The notes beneath the pieces were generated by a model that did not search any database, was not told the DNA's origin, and saw only the letters and a program-made list of their open reading frames with translations. Shown piece after piece: positions 42,698 through 52,692 of a DNA stretch of 64,000 nt. The stretch lies in assembly GCA_021780225.1 (NCBI GenBank), contig JAJXZF010000026.1:62001-126000 (forward strand), written 5' to 3'. A program made the position numbers and the translations under genes. Positions within the stretch are counted from its first letter, which is position 1. Every line of letters starts with the position of its first letter. The DNA comes from Deltaproteobacteria bacterium (lineage in GTDB: Bacteria > Desulfobacterota > Binatia > Binatales > Binataceae).

Positions 42698-43642
42698 TCA
42701 GCATCCTGCTATCGCCGCGCCGAAGATGTCGGCGTTCTGGCGATTGTCATGCCGGAACGAAAATTCGTTCAGGTACAGCGGCAGGTACTTCTTGCTGACG
42801 TGGTGGTAAGTTCCGATCACGCCGCGTTTCAGCAGCGACCAGAAGTTGTCGATGTTGGCCGTATGCACTTCGCCGCGCACATACTCGCCGGCCGAATGGT
42901 TCACGGCGCCGTGCTTGAAGCCGCTCGCCGTCAGATAGCCGTAACCGGGATGGTCGTCGGTCGCGACCAGATCGACCTTCTCGCTGACCGCCTTGCGCAC
43001 AAAGCCGTTGAGCGTTTTCGCGTCGGCGTGTTCGATCATCCGGCAGACCACGTTGCCCTTGCGGCTGATCGCGCCGATCACCGGGGTCTTGTCGCTGCCC
43101 AAGCCGCGCTTGCCGCTGCGCTTGTTCGCGTGGCGGTTCTTGTCCTTGCCGCCGATGTAGGTCTCATCGACCTCGACGATGCCCATGAGCTTCCGAAAGT
43201 CAGGGTCCGCCATTCCGGCGCGGAGCCGATGGCACATGAACCACGCCGTCCGATAGGAACCGGAGCCGATCATGCAATGGATTTGAAGAGCGCTGATGCC
43301 CTTCTTGCTGGTCAGCATGAGGTAGAGAACCTTGAACCAGACCAACAGCGGATAGTTGGTATTCTCGAAGATCGTTCCGGCGATAACCGAAAAGCGATAG
43401 GCGCTCTTGCCCGCTCCGCATTTCTTGCATTCCCAAGTGAACGGGCGCGCCTTGCCAGCGTAAACCTTGTCGTTGCCGCAACGCGGGCAGCGCACGCCTT
43501 GCGGCCAGCGCTGCGCCGCGAGAAAAGCTTTGCACGCCGTTTCGTCCGGAAACATCCGGTCGAACTCGGCCAACGTCATCTGCCGCGTGATTTTCGGCTC
43601 GCCCGCTGCAACCGTGCTGTCCATAAGGTAAACATAGCGCAT
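42698..43642 (-). CDS. IS1595-type transposase (ISXO2-like, zinc ribbon plus DDE)
   Basis: GVRCPRCGNDKVYAGKARPFTWECKKCGAGKSAYRFSVIAGTIFENTNYPLLVWFKVLYLMLTSKKGISALQIHCMIGSGSYRTAWFMCHRLR...VEVDETYIGGK; no TIR found. Confidence 0.92.
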   Translation of the reverse strand: MRYVYLMDSTVAAGEPKITRQMTLAEFDRMFPDETACKAFLAAQRWPQGVRCPRCGNDKVYAGKARPFTWECKKCGAGKSAYRFSVIAGTIFENTNYPLLVWFKVLYLMLTSKKGISALQIHCMIGSGSYRTAWFMCHRLRAGMADPDFRKLMGIVEVDETYIGGKDKNRHANKRSGKRGLGSDKTPVIGAISRKGNVVCRMIEHADAKTLNGFVRKAVSEKVDLVATDDHPGYGYLTASGFKHGAVNHSAGEYVRGEVHTANIDNFWSLLKRGVIGTYHHVSKKYLPLYLNEFSFRHDNRQNADIFGAAIAGC

Positions 43643-43949
43643 CCATGAACTGTCGTCAAGTCCGGCATAATCGCCATTTAATTTGGTTGTTCGTTTCTCT
43701 TCATCAGTGCGAAGATCAACCGAGGGAAGCCGGTGCGCGCGAGATTGTGAACGGCTGTTCGCGGCAAATCGTATGTATCGACGGCAAACTTCCGGCGGAC
43801 GTGAGCGGATGACAGGCTTGGCGAGCTTCTAACGGTTCCGACGGAGTTTCCTGTATCATCGCGCTTTCGTGAGACGGCGGCGGCAGGCCGCGGATACGAG
43901 GCGTTATCGGTTATCGGCGGCGCGGGAACGGGCGCCGCGGGTTGAGCAT

Positions 43950-45185
43950 ATGAGCGCAATAGCAGTCGAACTCCCATCTGAAATTCGAGCGGCCTGCGAC
44001 GGCCTGACCGCCTTCGCGCGCGCCGAGGTGACGCCGCGGCATGAACAGCATCGCGCGCTGTTGGAGGATCCGCGAAAACTGTATCGCGAGGACGGGCGGT
44101 TTTCCGACGACGCCGTCGCCCTGATTCGCGACGTGCGCCGCGCCGCCGCGCGCGCGGGCTTCTACACGATGTGCGTGCCGGAAGCGCTCGGCGGCGGCGG
44201 CCTCGGCCATCTGGCCTACTACGCCGGATGGGAACATCTGTTCCGCCTGTGCGGCCCGCAGAACTGGCTGATGCTGTACGCGATCAGCCACTGGGCGTTC
44301 GGACCGAGCCGCTTGCTTGAGCGGGTGACCGACGAAGCGCGCAAGCGGATTCTGGAGCCGATGAATGCGGGCGACGCCTCGATGTGCTTCGGCCTCTCGG
44401 AGCCCGGCGCCGGCTCGGACGCGGCGGCGCTCGCGACGCGCGCGGCGCCGCACGGCGACGGATGGAAAATCTCGGGCCGCAAAATCTGGACGACGAATGC
44501 CCCGGTCGCCGATTACTGCATCGTATTCGCAGTCACCAATCCGGCGCTGGCGGCGGCGCGCCGCGGCGGAATCTCGGCCTTTCTCGTCCCGACCAAATCC
44601 CCCGGCTTCGAAGTGCAACGGGTGGTGCGGCTGTTCGGCCATATCGGGGGCGACGAGGCCGAACTGCGGCTCGATGAGGTGTTCGTCGAACCGTGGCAAC
44701 TGGTCGGCGAGCTCGATCGCGGTTTCGAAGCCGCCCTTTACGGCGTCTCGCTCGGACGCATCTACAATTCGGCGCGCGCGGTGGGATATGGCAGATGGGC
44801 GCTGGAGCGTGCGATCGAGTACTCCAAGGTGCGCGAGACGTTCGGACGGCCGATCGCGGACTATCAGGGCGTAACCTTTCCGCTCGCCGAATCGGCGGCG
44901 GAATTGCACGCGGCGCATCTGATGGGCCTCAACGCGGCGGCGCTGCTCGATCAGGGGCAGGCGGCGGTGAAGGAGCTTTCGATGACCAAGGCCTACTCGG
45001 TCCAGGTCGGATTTCGCGCCGTCGATCGCGCGATTCAGACCCACGGCGCAATCGGTTTCACCAACGAGCTTGGACTTTATCACGCATGGCATTCGCTGCG
45101 GATCGTCAACGTCGCCGACGGCACGAATGAGATTTTGAATCGCACGGTGGTGCAGCGCCTGATGAAGGGCGACACCGAGCTTTAG
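43950..45185 (+). CDS. Acyl-CoA dehydrogenase
   Basis: CFGLSEPGAGSDAAALATRAAPHGDGWKISGRKIWTTNAPVADYCIVFAVT ... HGAIGFTNELGLYHAWHSLRIVNVADGTNEI. Confidence 0.94.
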   Translation: MSAIAVELPSEIRAACDGLTAFARAEVTPRHEQHRALLEDPRKLYREDGRFSDDAVALIRDVRRAAARAGFYTMCVPEALGGGGLGHLAYYAGWEHLFRLCGPQNWLMLYAISHWAFGPSRLLERVTDEARKRILEPMNAGDASMCFGLSEPGAGSDAAALATRAAPHGDGWKISGRKIWTTNAPVADYCIVFAVTNPALAAARRGGISAFLVPTKSPGFEVQRVVRLFGHIGGDEAELRLDEVFVEPWQLVGELDRGFEAALYGVSLGRIYNSARAVGYGRWALERAIEYSKVRETFGRPIADYQGVTFPLAESAAELHAAHLMGLNAAALLDQGQAAVKELSMTKAYSVQVGFRAVDRAIQTHGAIGFTNELGLYHAWHSLRIVNVADGTNEILNRTVVQRLMKGDTEL

Positions 45186-45191
45186 CCGCGC

Positions 45192-45797
45192 TCAGGATCC
45201 GGCGGCGTTCGATATTCGATTGTGGCGGATCGACGGCAGGAGCATCGGAGTCTTGCGCGCGTAAGCATCGTAGGCGCGCTCCCGCAATTCGGCGCGCAGG
45301 AATCGCTCCTCGCGCCGCGCCCTGAGATAGAGCGCCAGGGTTAAAATCGCAGCCCCTGGCGACGCCGCGACAGTTCCTTTCTCAAGCGCGGTCGCGAAAG
45401 CGGCGACGAGCAGGCCTGAATAGATCGGATGGCGCACGAGACGATAAGGTCCCGTATCAACGACCTGGTGATTCGCCTTCGCCGCCATCCCCCATGACGA
45501 CCACAAATAGCCCAAGTGGATGCGCGCCCACCACGTAAACGACAATCCGGCGGCCGTCATCGCCGTCAATAGCCACTGCAGAAAATCATCGAGCCGCCAG
45601 AGCCGCTTTTGCGCATAATCACTGTGGTTCGGGACGAGCGCGAACATCAGGACCGCGCCGAGGTATATGAGTCCGCGAAGTAATATCTCGCTGGTCCAGC
45701 CGCCGCGCTTTGCGACGCGGCTCGACCAGAACGTCGCGATGATCCACGAGACCAGCCACGCGAACCACAGCGCTGTCGTTATCCATTCAGGAGACAT
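45192..45797 (-). CDS. Isoprenylcysteine carboxyl methyltransferase family protein
   Basis: QVVDTGPYRLVRHPIYSGLLVAAFATALEKG ... RAELRERAYDAYARKTPMLLP. Confidence 0.88.
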   Translation of the reverse strand: MSPEWITTALWFAWLVSWIIATFWSSRVAKRGGWTSEILLRGLIYLGAVLMFALVPNHSDYAQKRLWRLDDFLQWLLTAMTAAGLSFTWWARIHLGYLWSSWGMAAKANHQVVDTGPYRLVRHPIYSGLLVAAFATALEKGTVAASPGAAILTLALYLRARREERFLRAELRERAYDAYARKTPMLLPSIRHNRISNAAGS

Positions 45798-46252
45798 ACG
45801 GCCGCATCTCGAAACCCGACGCCGGCGAGTCTGTGTTTCTTTTATAAAAGACGGATATGCGAACGATCGAGCGAGGACCTGATCGGTTTCGATCGCTGTC
45901 CGGGAGAATCGCTAAAAAGATCGCGGACGAAGATGCTGGGCGCTTCGAGCTGAAATTCAGCCATATTGGCGTGACGGACAAGCGTGCGCAGTATCAATGG
46001 CTTCCTCCGTTTTCAATCAGTTAAGAGAATGGCTGGTTCTCGCCTATATCGCGAACGCGACTGTATAAGCTCGATTGTATAATTCCGGTCGATGCGATTA
46101 TAAACAGCGGCCGGCGATTTCGCCGATCGGCGGACGACTGACGCAGCGACGATTCCAATGGCGCGCGAACGGGCGAACTTCGCTACGATAGTCCATCGCA
46201 CGAGTCCCCGGAACGGCGCGAATAACGTTATGACGACGGAGGCCGGTTTTCG

Positions 46253-47239
46253 ATGAAACTCGCACTGTACCTGCCAAACTTCAGGGACAAAGTGACGGTG
46301 AGCGAAATCGTGGATCTCGCGCGCCTCGCCGAAGAGCTTGAGTTCGATTCGATCTGGACTCTCGACCGTATCGTGGTTCCGGAGGCGTCCGATCGCGGAG
46401 AGCTGCGCAAACCATTCGGTTTCATGAAGGAGTTCCCGCGCTCGCTGCCGGTCGCCGCGAGAGGCGAGTTCCTGCACGGCTTGCCGCTGATTCCATATTT
46501 GGCGGCGATCACGAAAAAAATCAGAATTGGAGTCAGCGTGATCGACACGCCCTATCGCGCGCCCGGCGTGCTGGCCGCGGAGATCGGCACATGGGACCAT
46601 CTCGCGGGCGGAAGGATCAACGTCGGCGTCGGTACGGGGTGGATGCCGGAGGAGTTCGAAGCGGCAAGCGCCGCGCACATCTACGAAAAACGGAACAAGC
46701 ACGTAATCGAAACGATCGAAATCATGCAGGGCGTCTGGACCAACGACCTCTTCGAGTATCACGGAGAATTCGCGTCATTCCCGAAATGCGGTTTCGGCGT
46801 CAAGCCGGTTCAGAAGCCGCATCCGCCAATTTTCTTCGGCGGGTTGGGCGTGCCGAAAATCGCGGCGAAGCGCGTCGCCAAATATGGATTGGCGGGATGG
46901 ATCGGCATTCAGGACACGCCCGATGAAATCAAACGATGGCGCGCGGCGATCAAGGAGGAGCTGGAAACGATCGGCGGCGAACGCACGATCGACGATCTCG
47001 AAATCGCGAGCATGCTTTTCTTCGATATCACGAGCGAAAAAACCGACCAGACGCCAAATGGAAAGCTGACGCTTTCGATGACGGGTACGCCGCAGCAGCT
47101 AATCGACAATCTTAAGCGCTACAAGGAAGCGGGGTTGACGCTTCCGCTGCTCTGGCCGCCATTCAAGGGCGTTCCGACGGCGAAAACGATCGTCGACCTG
47201 CGGCGCTTGAAGGAGGATATCCTGCCGAAGATCGATTAG
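46253..47239 (+). CDS. LLM-class oxidoreductase (F420/FMN type)
   Basis: MKLALYLPNFRDKVTVSEIVDLARLAEELEFDSIWTLDRIVVPEAS ... GRINVGVGTGWMPEEFEA. Confidence 0.93.
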   Translation: MKLALYLPNFRDKVTVSEIVDLARLAEELEFDSIWTLDRIVVPEASDRGELRKPFGFMKEFPRSLPVAARGEFLHGLPLIPYLAAITKKIRIGVSVIDTPYRAPGVLAAEIGTWDHLAGGRINVGVGTGWMPEEFEAASAAHIYEKRNKHVIETIEIMQGVWTNDLFEYHGEFASFPKCGFGVKPVQKPHPPIFFGGLGVPKIAAKRVAKYGLAGWIGIQDTPDEIKRWRAAIKEELETIGGERTIDDLEIASMLFFDITSEKTDQTPNGKLTLSMTGTPQQLIDNLKRYKEAGLTLPLLWPPFKGVPTAKTIVDLRRLKEDILPKID

Positions 47240-47972
47240 GCGTTTTGCCGCGGTGTTCCGCGTAGCGTCGCCTTAGAGCGCTGACTGGCGCCACGGGCGC
47301 CGGCGCAACCGCGCCGCGCGCGAGGGAATCGAGCCGAAATGGTCCGTATCCGGTGCGGATCAGACGGGTGACGCGCAAGTCGTAACGCGCGAGCAGTCGT
47401 TTGATCTCCCGGTTTTTACCTTCACGGAGCGTTATCGTGAGCCAGCAATTGGCGCCTTGGCGGTGATCGATCGCCGTCTCGGCGGGCCGATAGCGAATGC
47501 CGTCGATCGTCTGAGGCCGGCCGAGATTCGCAATCAGGCTGTCATCAACCCTGCCGTTGACGCGAACACGGTAGGTCCGGGCGAACTCCTGCGCGGGATG
47601 TTCAAGAAAACGCGCAAGTTCGCCGTCGTTGGTGAGCAGCAAAAGACCTTCGGTGTTGATATCGAGCCGCCCGACGGAAATCACTCGCGGCAGATCTTTT
47701 GGAAGATTCGCGAAGACGGTCGGCCGGTCTTCAGGATCGCGGGCGGTCGTAACCAATCCGGCGGGCTTGTGATACAGCCAGAGCCGAGTCCGTTTGGGCG
47801 CGACCGGGCGGCCGTCAACCGCAACCTGATCGTTCGCTCCAACCAAGACCGCCGGATGCGACACGACCGCGCCGTTCAGGACGACGCGGCCGGCTGCGAT
47901 CAGACGCTCGGAGTCGCGGCGCGACGCGACCCCAGCCCGCGCCAGAAACTTCGCCAGTCTCTCCCCTTCCAC
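47163..47972 (-). CDS. Pseudouridine synthase, RsuA/RluB family
   Basis: [44 protein letters not shown] (S4) ... ISVGRLDINTEGLLLLTNDGELARFLEHP ... LREGKNREIKRLLARY. Confidence 0.94.
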   Translation of the reverse strand: MEGERLAKFLARAGVASRRDSERLIAAGRVVLNGAVVSHPAVLVGANDQVAVDGRPVAPKRTRLWLYHKPAGLVTTARDPEDRPTVFANLPKDLPRVISVGRLDINTEGLLLLTNDGELARFLEHPAQEFARTYRVRVNGRVDDSLIANLGRPQTIDGIRYRPAETAIDHRQGANCWLTITLREGKNREIKRLLARYDLRVTRLIRTGYGPFRLDSLARGAVAPAPVAPVSALRRRYAEHRGKTPNRSSAGYPPSSAAGRRSFSPSERP

Positions 47973-48061
47973 AATATCATTATTCTAGCAGAGCGAACTC
48001 GGTCGCCGACTCAAAGTCCCTGATTCTTTAACTCGGGTTTCACATTATTGAGTCCTGCATA

Positions 48062-48550
48062 TCATAGTGACAGTTGTGCTTGACGCCAGAAGGAGCGGAC
48101 GAGTGGCGGACGCCGGCGCATTCGGCGTAGCGCGCAGCGGGCCTGATAACTCAGTTCGCCGAAGTCGCGAGGACAGAAGTTGGGCAGTTCGTGATGCTTC
48201 CAGTAACCCCAGATGTATTCGACAGGATTGAGTTCCGGGGCGTACGCGGGCAGTTGCTCGATTGCGAGCCGGCCGTGCTGCGCGGCGATGAACTCTTTGA
48301 CTACCCGCCCGCGATGCGCCGGCAGTCCGTCCCACACCACCAGCAGCTTGCCCGGCAGATGACGCAACAGATGACCGAGGAAGTCCACCACCTGCGGTCC
48401 GCGGATGGTCCTCGGGTAGAGCCGGAAGCAGAAGCTCCACCAGGCGATGCCGGCCGCCGCCGACAGCACCTTCCAGTTGAAGTGATATTGCAGCACCGGA
48501 GTCTGTCCGCGCGGCGCCCAGGTCCGCACCCGATGCGGGCGTTCGCTCAA
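48062..48550 (-). CDS. IS630 transposase, DDE frame (orfB)
   Basis: SERPHRVRTWAPRGQTPVLQYHFNWK...LVVWDGLPAHRGRVVKEF...EQLPAYAPELNPVEYIWGYWKHHEL. Confidence 0.92.
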   Translation of the reverse strand: MSERPHRVRTWAPRGQTPVLQYHFNWKVLSAAAGIAWWSFCFRLYPRTIRGPQVVDFLGHLLRHLPGKLLVVWDGLPAHRGRVVKEFIAAQHGRLAIEQLPAYAPELNPVEYIWGYWKHHELPNFCPRDFGELSYQARCALRRMRRRPPLVRSFWRQAQLSL

Positions 48551-49110
48551 TCCACTCTCGTCGATGAAGACGATGGTTCGCCCCTCGCGGAGCGCTTTTT
48601 TTTAATCTGGGGCCAGCGGTACTTCTTCCAGTTCCGGATCGCTTGCTCGTCGCGTTCCAGCGCCCGCCCGCTCGGCCGCTGGCAGCTCCAGTCGAGCTTG
48701 CGCAGGATGCGCCAGACGTGGGCCTCGTGGTATCGCACTCCGGTCCGGTACTCGATGAGGTCGCGCACCCGGCTCGCGCTCCACAGTCCGGCGGCAAATC
48801 CAAACGCCTCGGGGCCGCGCATGAGCGCCCGCTCGAGGTCGCGCAACTGAGCCGCGCTGAGCTTGGGTGGTCGCCCGGTGCGCCTGGCCTTGCGCAGTGC
48901 GCGCACCCCGGCTTGTTCCAGCTCGCGCGCCCAGCGGCTGACCGACTGCCGATGCACCCCAACTCGTCGCGCGACCTCGGACCGGCTGAGTCCTGCTCGA
49001 AGTAATCGCGCTGCCTCCATTCGCCGCTCTTCCAGAGCCGCGAAATCCCGCCGCACACCCGCTGGATCGCCCATGCGCCATGCATTAGCAGAAACCAGAA
49101 CGCTTGTCAC
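48547..49110 (-). CDS. IS630 transposase, HTH frame (orfA)
   Basis: RAGLSRSEVARRVGVHRQSVSRWARELEQAGVRALRKARRTGRPPKLSAAQLRDLERAL...GVRYHEAHVWRILRKLDWSCQRP. Confidence 0.9.
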   Translation of the reverse strand: MTSVLVSANAWRMGDPAGVRRDFAALEERRMEAARLLRAGLSRSEVARRVGVHRQSVSRWARELEQAGVRALRKARRTGRPPKLSAAQLRDLERALMRGPEAFGFAAGLWSASRVRDLIEYRTGVRYHEAHVWRILRKLDWSCQRPSGRALERDEQAIRNWKKYRWPQIKKKRSARGEPSSSSTRVD

Positions 49111-49116
49111 TATTTT

Positions 49117-49401
49117 ATGCGAGACTCAATAGTTAAAAAGGCCAAGGATCTCGCATTGAAGAAATGTGGGTATCTTCGATGCGAGATCTGTGAGTTCGAT
49201 TTCAAAGTAACATATGGAAAACTTGGGGATCGTTTTATCGAGTGCCATCATACGATTCCGATCTCGAAACTCAAACCCAAGGAAACAACAAAGCTGAAAG
49301 ATATAGCCCTGTTGTGCTCTAACTGCCATCGCATGGTTCACCGCAGAGACCCATTGCCGAAAAAGAAGGAGCTGAAGACGATTCTCGCGAAAACGCATTA
49401 A
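49117..49401 (+). pseudogene. HNH endonuclease C-terminal domain, probably 5'-truncated remnant
   Basis: CGYLRCEICEFDFKVTYGKLGDRFIECHHTIPISKL...DIALLCSNCHRMVHRRDP; the only start codon lies in the IS630 TIR, and a TGA (48021) lies upstream when the IS is removed. Confidence 0.65.
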
Positions 49402-49634
49402 GTCCATAGCGGTTCCGTCGAGAACTCCTCCTAAAGCGTCTGGGTCAGCTCGAATGAGCGATGCGCCGCGCATCGACGATGATTCCCACCCTTACGCTGG
49501 CGCTCTTGATGGCGAGCGAACTACTTGCCGGGTTGGCGCGGCGGGCGGAGATGTACTATCTGTCAGGCGAAGCGACGGAAAAGCGCCAGCCGCCGACGCG
49601 GCGCGCCGATTCCGCGAACGGGAGCGGTTTCAGG

Positions 49635-50522
49635 ATGGAGCATGCGCAAGCGGCTACCGCGGCGGTGGAGCCGACCAGCCGATACGCCACGATCAACGGG
49701 CTGAGGCTGCATTATCTGGATTGGGGCGGCGATCCGTCGCGCCATACGATCGTTCTTGTGCATGGCGGGACGGCGCATGTGCATTGGTGGGACGCCGTCG
49801 CGCCGCTGCTGTTGCCATACGGGCGCGTCGTCGCCTTCGATTTTCGCGGCCACGGACGCAGCGAATGGCCGCGGCCGGCGGCATACGGACCACAGGCGCA
49901 TATCTCCGACCTGCGCGAATTCATCGCGCTCCATCTGCGGACGCCGGTGGTGCTGGCCGGCCATTCGATGGGCGGCGAACTGTCGCTGCGCATCGTCGTG
50001 CGCCATCCGGAACTGGTCGAGGGCTTCGTCTCGATCGATGCGCCCGCGGGCGGCCCGCCTCTGCTGACGCGCCTGAAATGGCGATGGAAACGGCGCCGGC
50101 AGGGCGGTCCGCGGCCGGATTTCGCCAGCGCCGCCGATTTGATCCGGCGCTTCAGGCTCTCGCCCCCCGGACATAATCTGACCGACGAGCAACTGGCCGA
50201 GCTGGCGCTCAAGGGCGCGGAGGAGCTGCCGAACGGGCGATGGGCGTTCCGGTTCGATCCGGAGGCGCGCGCCTGGCGGCATCGGCGGCGCGACTGGGGC
50301 CGGGTTTCGCTGCGCAAAATCTCCCGGCCGACCCTGATAATTCGCGGGCGGCACAGCGCGCTGATGACGCCGGCGGCGGCGCGCCGGATGCATCGGCGGA
50401 CGCCCGGCGCGCGCTTCGTCGAAATCCACGACGCGCATCATCACGTGCCGCTCGACAATCCGCACGCGACGGCGGCGGCGATCGGGGAATTTATCGAAAC
50501 GCTCGAAAGGACGACGCGGTAG
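49635..50522 (+). CDS. Alpha/beta hydrolase
   Basis: TIVLVHGGTAHVHWWDAVAPLLLPYGRVVAFDFRGHGRSEWP...VVLAGHSMGGELSLRIVV...HHHVPLDNP. Confidence 0.92.
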   Translation: MEHAQAATAAVEPTSRYATINGLRLHYLDWGGDPSRHTIVLVHGGTAHVHWWDAVAPLLLPYGRVVAFDFRGHGRSEWPRPAAYGPQAHISDLREFIALHLRTPVVLAGHSMGGELSLRIVVRHPELVEGFVSIDAPAGGPPLLTRLKWRWKRRRQGGPRPDFASAADLIRRFRLSPPGHNLTDEQLAELALKGAEELPNGRWAFRFDPEARAWRHRRRDWGRVSLRKISRPTLIIRGRHSALMTPAAARRMHRRTPGARFVEIHDAHHHVPLDNPHATAAAIGEFIETLERTTR

Positions 50523-50581
50523 CGGCGCGGCGCTTGCGCTTTATTGCAAGCGCCGTGACGCGCACGGAACGGGAGGCGCGT

Positions 50582-50926
50582 TCAAACGCGCATCAGCCAT
50601 TCGCTCAGATCGACCGTAAGCGCTTCGCCGTCGCTGAGCATCAAGGACTTGGGCGAGCGCCGCAGTTGCACCTTGTTGGGATCGAGATCGCGCGGCAGCA
50701 GGTAAATCAGGTCGCCGGCGAAAAGCGAGACCACGCGAACGCGCTCCTCGCCGTGGCGCTCCGAGCCCGAGATTTCATAGGGACTCAGATGGAACGGGTA
50801 GCCGCGCACGCGGACGGCGACGTCGTCGTATTCCTCAATCACGCCGACGAAGAAGCGGGTGTTGTCGTCTTTGAAGAGCTTGCGATCCACGATGAGCACG
50901 CGATCGCCGTCTTTTAGCGCCGGCAT
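50582..50926 (-). CDS. Hypothetical cytosolic protein
   Basis: MPALKDGDRVLIVDRKLFKDDNTRFFVGVIEEYDDVAVRVRGYPFHLSPYEISGSERHGEERVRVVSLFAGDLIYLLP. Confidence 0.7.
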   Translation of the reverse strand: MPALKDGDRVLIVDRKLFKDDNTRFFVGVIEEYDDVAVRVRGYPFHLSPYEISGSERHGEERVRVVSLFAGDLIYLLPRDLDPNKVQLRRSPKSLMLSDGEALTVDLSEWLMRV

Positions 50927-51012
50927 TAACAACCCTCCCCGGTTCGATACGCGACGCGAGGCCGCAATCGAATTGTACGCATCCGGCAAGGTTAATGCGA
51001 CGCGCCGCGAAG

Positions 51013-52119
51013 TCAGGCCGATTTCGCCGGCGCCGGGCGCGACTCGGGCGCCGCCGCGGCCGGCCGCGCCGGGAAATAGCGCCGCCGGAGCCAGCCGGAG
51101 ACGTCCACCAGCGCGATCATCACCGGAACCTCGATAAGCGGCCCGATTACGGCGGCGAAAGCCTCGCCGCTGCCAATCCCGAACGCCCCGACGGCGACCG
51201 CGATCGCCAGCTCGAAGTTGTTCGAGGCCGCGGTGAACGACAAGGTGCAGCAGCGCGGATAGTCCGCGCCCGCCTGCGCGCCCATCGCGAACGACATCGC
51301 GAACATGATCCCGAAATAGAGCGTGAGCGGAATGGCGACGCGAACTACGTCGAGCGGCAGTTCAACGATCGCGCGCCCGTTGATCGAGAACATCACGACG
51401 ATCGTGAACAGCAACGCGTAAAGCGTAAGCGGCGCGATGCGCGGAATGAATTCCGCGTAATACCAGTCGCGGCCGCGGAGCCGGGTAAGCGCGAGCCAGG
51501 TCGCCAGTCCGGCGGCGAACGGCACGCCCAGATAAAGTCCGACGCTCGCGGCGATCTCGCCGATCGTCACATGCACCGCGGCGCCGGCGATTCCGAGCCA
51601 TCCCGGCACGACCTTGATAAAGAACCATGCGTAGAGCGAATAGAAGAGCACCTGGAAAATCGAGTTGAAGGCGACCAGGCCGGCGCAATAGTCGGGATCG
51701 CCCGCGGCGAGATCGTTCCACACGATCACCATCGCGATACATCGGGCTAGCCCGATCAGGATGAGTCCGACCATGTACTGCGGATGGCCGCGCAGAAACA
51801 TCACGGCCAGGCCGAACATCAGAATCGGGCCGATAATCCAATTCTGGACGAGCGAAAGCGCAAGGATTTTCCAGTCGCGGAAAACGTCGAACAGTTCGTC
51901 GTAACGGACGCGCGCCAGTGGCGGATACATCATCACGATCAGTCCGGCCGCGATCGGAATCGAGGTCGTGCCGACGCTGAGCGAGTCGAACAGCCGATGC
52001 ATCCCCGGAAAGGCGTAGCCGAGACCGACGCCGGCGGCGATCGCGAGAAAAATCCAGAGCGTGAGCAGCCGATCCCGGACCGACAACTTGCGGATTACGT
52101 CCGCGGCTTCATTTTTCAT
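51013..52119 (-). CDS. acr3: ACR3-family arsenite efflux transporter
   Basis: [39 protein letters not shown]...[36 protein letters not shown]. Confidence 0.95.
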   Translation of the reverse strand: MKNEAADVIRKLSVRDRLLTLWIFLAIAAGVGLGYAFPGMHRLFDSLSVGTTSIPIAAGLIVMMYPPLARVRYDELFDVFRDWKILALSLVQNWIIGPILMFGLAVMFLRGHPQYMVGLILIGLARCIAMVIVWNDLAAGDPDYCAGLVAFNSIFQVLFYSLYAWFFIKVVPGWLGIAGAAVHVTIGEIAASVGLYLGVPFAAGLATWLALTRLRGRDWYYAEFIPRIAPLTLYALLFTIVVMFSINGRAIVELPLDVVRVAIPLTLYFGIMFAMSFAMGAQAGADYPRCCTLSFTAASNNFELAIAVAVGAFGIGSGEAFAAVIGPLIEVPVMIALVDVSGWLRRRYFPARPAAAAPESRPAPAKSA

Positions 52120-52176
52120 CGGAAGACTCCAGTCAACCGCGACGCTGATGACGCGCCGACGTCGCCGGCCGCGCCC

Positions 52177-52692
52177 TCATTGCTTTTCTTCGGGCGTGCG
52201 ATGGGCGCCGATCTCGCGCAGCCGCCGTTCGAGCGCCATGCGGTCGAGCGATTCGATCGGCAGATTGACGAAAATCTTGATGCGGTTTTCCAGTTCGGTG
52301 TAAATGCGCAAGAAAAAGCGGCGGCGATGCTCGTCGTCGCCGGCGAACGCCGCCGGGTCGCTGACTCCCCAATGCGCGGTCATCGGCCGCCCCGGCCATA
52401 CCGGACACATCTCGCCGGCGGCGCGATCGCACACAGTGAAGACGAAATCGAGCGGCGGAGCGCCCGGCGCGGCGAATTCGTCCCAGCTTTTGCTGCGCAA
52501 GCCGGAGGTATCGTAATTGAGCTCGGCGAGCACCCGCAGCGTCATCGGATTGACCGCGCCCGCCGGATGGCTGCCGGCGCTGAAGGCGCGAAACCTGCCC
52601 CCGCCCCATCGGTTGAGCGCGCACTCGGCCATCACGCTACGGGCGGAGTTGCCGGTGCAGAGGAAAAGCGCGTTGAAAATGCGGTCGCTCAT
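52177..52692 (-). CDS. arsC: Arsenate reductase (LMW phosphatase type)
   Basis: MSDRIFNALFLCTGNSARSVMAECALNRWGGGRFRAFSAGSHPAGAVNPM. Confidence 0.92.
   Translation of the reverse strand: MSDRIFNALFLCTGNSARSVMAECALNRWGGGRFRAFSAGSHPAGAVNPMTLRVLAELNYDTSGLRSKSWDEFAAPGAPPLDFVFTVCDRAAGEMCPVWPGRPMTAHWGVSDPAAFAGDDEHRRRFFLRIYTELENRIKIFVNLPIESLDRMALERRLREIGAHRTPEEKQ

Larger units (their letters stand above)
48048..49129 (-). mobile_element. IS630-family insertion sequence (1082 bp)
   Basis: Ends TTGAGTCCTGCATATCATAGTGACA and rc TTGAGTCTCGCATAAAATAGTGACA (imperfect TIR), flanked by TA at 48046-48047 and 49130-49131; contains IS630 transposase frames. Confidence 0.93.

Noticed and set aside
42620-43700. 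Terminal inverted repeats for the IS1595-type transposase
   Set aside because: Compared flanks on both sides by eye and found no convincing matching ends, so only the transposase CDS is reported.
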